DNA from: Sisyra terminalis
Lineage: Eukaryota; Arthropoda; Insecta; Neuroptera; Sisyridae
DNA length: 64,000 nt
Assembly (NCBI GenBank): GCA_958496175.1
Contig: OY292277.1
Location: 28,315,282-28,379,281 of the forward strand
Direction: 5' to 3'
Numbering within the stretch: position 1 is the first letter of the stretch; each line of letters starts with the position of its first letter. The translations under genes were made by a program, and so were the position numbers. Below the pieces are notes generated by a model that was not told where the DNA came from, did no database searches, and was given only the letters and a program-made list of their open reading frames with translations. Positions 58,890-64,000 of this stretch are shown here, one piece after another.

Positions 58890-59400
58890 TTTATTTCCGT
58901 ATAATTTTCGAACTGATTAAGTAAAAAAAAAAACTCCTAAAAATGATGTTTATGTGCCCAGGTATGTTCCTGAATCTAATGAACTCACAACCGTCAACAG
59001 CGACCTGAACGTTTTCGCCTTAATTATTTTTAAAATCATTCAATTTTAAATTCAAAGAAAACTTCTAAAGATGGTATTTACGTCCATTCCAAGAAACATG
59101 GAGGAATCTCATGATCAGTACATTCGACAACAGCGACTCGGCAATTAAATCCTAATTTTTTTCGTAATCATTTTGAGAAAAATTTGAACAATACTCAGAA
59201 AATGGTGTCTACATTTACCTCCAGATACGTCGAGAAACCTCAAGAATCCTATACCCGCAATAAGTGACCTCAACAGTCCTATTTGTTTGTTTTACGAATT
59301 TAATTTGTTCGAATTTTAAAATTTCAGAAAGTAATACCTACATCTATCCTCCGCCTTTCGGCAGAGGAGCTAATAAACACATATTTGTAATAAATGACCT
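58890..59400 (+). repeat. Four-unit 128-131-bp tandem array with coding-like cores
   Basis: The words aatgatgtttatgtgc (58942), gatggtatttacgtcc (59070), aatggtgtctacattt (59201) and agtaatacctacatct (59330) recur at spacings of 128, 131 and 129 bp. Similar flanks lie 5' (ttctaaag, actcagaa, tttcagaa) and 3' (cagcgacct, cagcgactc, aagtgacct, aatgacctt). The cores translate to related peptides: KNDVYVPRYVPESNE, KDGIYVH then PRNMEES after a frameshift, ENGVYIY then PPDTSRN after a frameshift, and ESNTYIYPPPFGRG. Two units begin right after a CAG that could be a splice acceptor. This suggests an expanded small exon or a satellite-like repeat, now decayed. I do not recognise the protein. Confidence 0.55.
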
Positions 59401-60087
59401 TATTACTCATTAAATCTAATATCTTCTTACAAATATTATCAACTAAGTCATTACAAATAGTATATTTGATAGACTACAGGGGATGAGGTTTCTAAACCCT
59501 CATTTGCTAAGAAGAATTTAAGTTAATACTCGTGATCAGCGCCCCCAAAACTACGAAGTTATAAATTTTGATTCATTTTTCCGGCAGAAAATGAAGATTT
59601 TATTGCGACAATGCGTTTATATAGTATAAAAAGTGGTAAATTGTTTTTAAATGAAATTATTTTAGGAACCAAAAGCACAAAACCGTAGCCAAAAACCAAT
59701 ATTTCTGCTTGGTGATTGGCAGGTTACACTAAGGGTAATAGACGCAGAAGCATTTTTTATTATAGTATTCATAAAATATTTAGTAAAACTTTAGCGACTA
59801 TTACCAAAAACCAAGGGTTTTATCATATTTTATTTTTATATACCTCTTATAACACTAAGAAATTTATGAGTGGAATTTTAGTTGGTTATTTTAAGGAAGT
59901 CTTATATTTTCGCCGAATTGACTTTAGTAAGCTTGAATATAAAACTATTTGTAGTTTTTTTTTTTAAAAATGAAAGATAAAAGTTATGAATCAATTTAAA
60001 ATCTAACAAAACCATATTTTTTTATTTTGTATTCTTTAATTTACTCAATTTTTACTCCAACTGTTTTTGGATCACTTCTTTACAAAT
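59401..60087. other. No supported gene
   Basis: The 83-codon frame at 59716-59967 is aromatic- and lysine-rich without a recognisable family. The rest is AT-rich. Confidence 0.45.
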
Positions 60088-60148
60088 GGAGTCTAATTGG
60101 AGTACAATTGGAGTCCAATTGGAGTCCAATTGGAGTACAATTGGAGTT
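60088..60148. repeat. 11-bp minisatellite, about 5.5 units
   Basis: ggagtctaatt, ggagtacaatt, ggagtccaatt (twice), ggagtacaatt and a partial ggagttta stand in direct succession. Units differ only at two positions, so the array is recent or conserved. Confidence 0.9.
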
Positions 60149-60216
60149 TATTCAAAAGTTCTAGTTAATTGTGTTTCATCTTAAAAGTAAAAAAAAAATA
60201 AAAAAAAATAAAAAAA

Positions 60217-60318
60217 GATTGATAGGTGTTCGAATCTTGTATTGAGCAATTTTTCGATATTTTCTCAATCCACGGATTTTTATTTAACCTAGAGTCGCTA
60301 AAGATTTTAAAAGTTATA
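60217..60318 (+). mobile_element. tRNA-derived SINE, copy 7 (5'-truncated)
   Basis: The + strand begins within the B-box area (gataggtgttcgaatcttgt) and continues tgagcaatttttcgatattt, cctagagtcgctaaagattt and ttataaataaaa. The head with the A box is missing. Confidence 0.65.
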
Positions 60319-60655
60319 AATAAAAAAAGCAAAAATGAGTTGAAACTATATCGGTGAATTAATAATTGGGATTTTGAACTTTCTTGTTTAATCAAAAAAA
60401 AAAAACACAAAATTGAGTTATATAGGAATCAACTTTGAAACATGATATCGGTTTTTATACTTGAATCATTTAACCATATTTTCTCCATTTTATCAAAATT
60501 TAAGAACATCAATCCACAATTTTTCTCATGCAAAATGGCTACGATTATTACATCGGAAAAATAAAATTTCTTTTTTTATAGAAAAGTAACATAAATTGAA
60601 TGTAAATGAAATTTTAATTATAGGTAGAACAGAAATTTATTCATCTCACACGCAA

Positions 60656-60721
60656 AGTAACATTTTGAATTAAATTATATTCTTATTATATAATTTAAAG
60701 AAAAAAAATCAAAATGTTACT
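60656..60721. repeat. Hairpin with 13-bp perfect arms
   Basis: agtaacattttga (60656-60668) is repeated inverted as tcaaaatgttact (60709-60721). Inner parts (ttaaattatat / ttatataatttaaa) add further pairing. It could be a very small MITE or a structured transcript; no other copy was seen. Confidence 0.5.
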
Positions 60722-61896
60722 CCATCACATTCGTTTATCGAATAAATGAAAAAAATGGTCGTTTTTGGATTTTCCAAGAAATTTTTGACATTCAAAGTAC
60801 TTGGAATCGAAAAATACCATCATAAATACTTATAATTAAAGACGAATAAATTCGAAAAAAATTAATTGGTATTTATTTTAAAATGTTATTCACATTAGAA
60901 GTGGTTTGAATCGCCCCTTGAACCCCCTCCCCCTTCATTTGAAGGATTACGTGTTAAATGTGATTTTTTTTATTGTCTAAACGTAAACATTATAATTATG
61001 AATACCTATTGCAAAATTAAAACGCAAACTTCATCAATTTCTTTGAAAAGAAGTCTTTGATAAAATAACAAAGAAAAACACTAACGACAAAGTAAAACGC
61101 TATTTAGAACTCGAGAGACGTTAACGAATAGAAACTAAAATAAACGAAAAAATTAAAAGTTAGTTTTTATGATCAAGCGTTCAAGCTTGAGGCATTTAGC
61201 TTCAACTGAAGAAAAACATAAGTTAAAGTTTAAAAATCAACAAAAGTTATCTGCCACTTTATTTTTTGAAAAGTTTAGCTTAATTTTGCTTTTCCGGGGA
61301 TGTTTTTGTTTTCTTTTGAAATGAAAATTTTATCATGAGAGGGTAAAATTATGAATCTTTATATTGTCACATAAATCAATGAAACTTGAAAAGTTTTAAG
61401 ACGTTCCTGAATCTTTATTTTAATATGGTGTTTAAAATTTAAATTTTATTTTTTGAAAAGAGGAAAATTGCTACTAATTTATTTGATGTAGGCATTCGAA
61501 GCGAAAATAAAATCAAACATTCGGAACAGAAACTTCAAATAAAAGTTTTCGGTAGTCCAGAGGCCAATAATTTCAATCATTTTATGCTAAGTTGAAAAAT
61601 CTTCAAATAACTATTTTTATGCTAACAATTCAAGTCGTTTTTCTTTGTTGAAACAATTGAAGCACAAGAGTTTCAACTGCAGAGAATGAAAAAGAAAATT
61701 TCTCTTCAGGACATAAATTGCAGATGTTCTTTTAACCACAATTTTTATTACAAAATTTATTTAATTGTGCAATTTTTTTCATTTTTCTAAAGAATAAAAT
61801 AACAATCAAATTTGAATTTGATCCAAACGACCGACAGATGGCAAACGCGATCGATTAAAGACAGACTAAGCTAAGCATATGTTTGTCGCAACCCAA
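60722..61896. other. AT-rich stretch, no gene recognised
   Basis: A cytosine-rich patch (gaaccccctcccccttcatt, about 60918) has no identity. The rest is purine-rich AT DNA without frames or repeats. Confidence 0.5.
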
Positions 61897-61925
61897 TTCG
61901 ATTTGTTCGGATCGAACAAATCGAA
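61897..61925. promoter_or_regulatory. 29-bp palindrome, 13-bp perfect arms
   Basis: ttcgatttgttcg - gat - cgaacaaatcgaa is a perfect inverted repeat with a 3-bp spacer, in a block (61800-61970) that is less AT-rich than its surroundings. It could be a binding site for a dimeric factor or a small hairpin. The role is unknown. Confidence 0.4.
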
Positions 61926-62754
61926 ATGTAAGGTCCTCGATCCCAATGCAATTGTGAAATTTGATCATTAAGTGAGGGATCTTGTTTCAAAATAAAATAA
62001 AAAAACAGCAACAAAGCAATGAAAATTTAATTATAAATATCGAAACAATCCGCTGAAGAAAACGATAAAGTTAACGGAACGAATTTAAAGGCTTTTTTTC
62101 TCGAGTTTTATTACCTTCCCGAGACGGTTTCGTAACAATCTTAATCTAGTCATAAAACCTAAGGCTTGGAAAAATAGAAAATTGTCTTCATAATACAGGA
62201 AGAATTAAATGAGCAGAATTCAACAAAATTAAATGAGTTGATTTACATTATTTCCATACTGCTTATTTCTTATAATCAATCATGAAGCTATAGCTAAAAT
62301 TTTTTGAATATTCATAAAAAGTGATGCATAAAAAGTGTAACTTTTATAAGAAATTATAAAGGAAAATCAAAAAAACGGGAAAAATTAAACGTGAAAGGCT
62401 ATTTAAGGATTAATTTTTAATAGAAATACATATGCCAACAGATTGCTTCCGAAATTCTTGCTATTAACTTCTTACTTCTTACTTATTAACTTCTACAATT
62501 AATTATTAATGGTTTCTGACAAATTTAGATTTTAAAAAGTTTGATTAATGAAAAAGAAATTGCTACAAAATGAAAATATCCACTTTTCATAAAAATTCTT
62601 CCCTTAAAATTGCTTAAAATCCCTTAAAATACTTAAAAAAATTGCACCCTAACACCTCCAGCAGAATACGATATTGTCCCATTGCTGCAATCATTGATCC
62701 ATTAAAAATAACAATTGTAATGTCTATTTAAATGCAGTAAAAATTATTTTTAAA
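61926..62754. other. AT-rich stretch, no gene recognised
   Basis: Only a few direct micro-duplications (ttaacttcttacttcttact at about 62465) were noticed. Confidence 0.5.
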
Positions 62755-62870
62755 TAAGCGGTCGTTCATAAAATACGTTTGTATACATGTGGGAGGAGTA
62801 GTGTCACTTAGTGTGACAAGGTGAGTCGGTGAGGTGGGAGTTCTAAGGAAACGTGACGATCTCAATTCAT
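62755..62870 (+). repeat. Possible dispersed transposon fragment
   Basis: aagcggtcgttcataaaata, then catgtgggaggagtagtgtc, agtgtgacaaggtgagtcgg and aaacgtgacgatctc. This resembles the common insect repeat pattern 'cgtccataaagtacgtca ... ggggaggg ... gtgtgacaaggggag ... tcgtgacgtca'. I cannot assign a class, and no second end was found. Confidence 0.3.
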
Positions 62871-63177
62871 CAAGCATTTTTTCTATAATTTTTCTCTTGA
62901 CTTTTTTATTTCATGTATTTGTTTTAATAGAAAGCGATTCATTTTATAATTATAAAAGTATACAAATATTTTTACGTTTATATTATCGTCATAAAAGCAT
63001 ATAAATAGTTGCAAATTTGAATGACTTATTTATTAACGACTCTCAAATTATGTTTTTATACTGACAGCACAACTTAGGAATTTTCAACAGTCAATATTAT
63101 GTTAAATGCGATGGATGGTGTGCAAGCTTAAAATTTAATCTTGTTTCTGGCCTTAAGTTCTATTTGATGCTTTATAT

Positions 63178-63403
63178 CAGAGATAGCGAATTTTCTGAGG
63201 CATAGGCCAAATTTTGTTCGTATGTTCTTAGTACTAGCACGTGAGTCACTCATGTTCATGGGGCCTATTAGAGCTTCACAAGATGAAACAGAGAGGGGAC
63301 GATACAAGTGCTATGGAAGTCTCTTTCTACAAAAATAAACAAATGGTTGCCTAACCATCGTGGGTCAGTGTCTAACCCACGGGTCATAGGTTCGCCTTTG
63401 CTG
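63178..63403. mobile_element. Short hAT-like element (226 bp)
   Basis: The left end cagagatagcgaattttctg and the inverted right end cagcaaaggcgaacctatg share CAG...GCGAA. Inside the right end, cgtgggt-cagtgtcta-acccacg forms a hairpin, and the GC-rich cataggcc / gggcctatt words are typical of hAT subterminal DNA. The 8-bp flanks agree at only about half of positions, so the ends are approximate. Confidence 0.45.
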
Positions 63404-64000
63404 CTAAATTAAGGTATACATTTTTATATAAATATTCATAATAATTGGCAACTATTGAATGCAATAAAAGAGTATGAAATAGTACTATTTGAACAATTAT
63501 GGCTCAAAGTTATGTAAATTAAATCACGTTCAAATAATCTAGATTGTTGAAAACTTTTAACTTATAAAGTTCCTTTAAAAGTATAAAGCGATTATTAGAT
63601 CAATTAATACATATTCTTTTACATTCCTGTTACAAGTTTTTGTTGTTAGTTCCTACGGAACTTTTGAAGATTTTAACTCTTTTCTCGGTGGAGCCAACGA
63701 CTTTAATCATCTCTGATCTTCTTTTTACAATTATGTTTATGATGGGATATTACAAATAAACTTTATAAAGTTTTCTAACTGGGATTAATAATCATTCTCT
63801 AAGACATTAAAAGACGATTTTTTGTCGTTAATTTGTTGAGGAAGATAAATTTGTCGCGTGTATATTTCCCCGAAAGATCCTAAAATGATTAAAGGATTCT
63901 ATTAACTATCAAAGTTGGTCATAACATTCTAGAATATGTAAATTTACAATGGAAATCTACTAGATAAAGCAGCACATAAAAATTTATTCAGCAAGAAAAC
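63404..64000. other. AT-rich right edge, no gene recognised
   Basis: No coding, RNA or repeat signal was supported to the end of the window. Confidence 0.5.

Noticed and set aside
60081..60150. CRISPR-like repeat array
   Set aside because: Units are 11 bp in direct contact with no spacers, so it is a minisatellite. The eukaryotic context also argues against CRISPR.

Overview
This window looks like non-coding DNA from an insect (or closely related arthropod) nuclear genome. It is very AT-rich, has no open frame longer than about 120 codons, and shows no ribosome-binding sites or operon-like gene packing. What can be recognised is decayed transposable-element DNA of insect type: Jockey-like LINE fragments, a LINE RNase H domain, hAT, pogo/Tigger, TTAA-type and P-element-like DNA transposons, a solo LTR and a tRNA-derived SINE. 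I cannot assign an order or species. I find no intact protein-coding host gene, no rRNA and no functional tRNA. The window reads as a gene desert, a very long intron, or both.

Layout. 1-9 kb: AT-rich DNA with a possible LINE tail at the left edge, a hAT end at 2.3 kb, a GC-elevated segment at 3.7-4.2 kb and two copies of a ~200-bp repeat ('family A') at 5.3 and 6.0 kb. 8.7-13 kb: a ~425-bp repeat ('family C'), a relative of a hammerhead-like foldback element, small hairpin MITEs and a third family A copy. 13-24 kb: mostly featureless, with a SINE (17.5 kb), a pogo/Tigger MITE (18.2 kb) and the second family C copy (21.8 kb). 24.7-32.5 kb: dense in transposons, with hAT elements at 24.7, 28.3 and 32.2 kb, two SINEs, a solo LTR and a MITE. 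34.4-43.2 kb: a 1.6-kb inverted-repeat element, a P-like element with a broken THAP domain, a Jockey fragment, a TTAA-type element carrying a nested hAT, and a 490-bp near-perfect palindrome with hammerhead-ribozyme-like cores. 43-58 kb: mostly featureless apart from two SINEs, a LINE RNase H pseudogene whose 3' end is duplicated head-to-head, and a 180-bp AT array. 58-64 kb: a CpG-rich island (possible promoter or first exon), a four-unit 130-bp tandem array with decayed coding-like cores, an 11-bp minisatellite, a SINE and a short hAT element.

The elements do not form a pathway. They record repeated insertion, nesting and decay. The most unusual items are the hammerhead-like foldback family (9.3 and 42.6-43.1 kb), the 130-bp coding-like tandem array (58.9-59.4 kb), the THAP/P-like element (37.6-38.2 kb) and the inverted duplication of a LINE 3' end (52.4-52.7 kb). 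All similarity statements come from reading the sequence by eye and from knowledge of the families. No alignment or database search was run.
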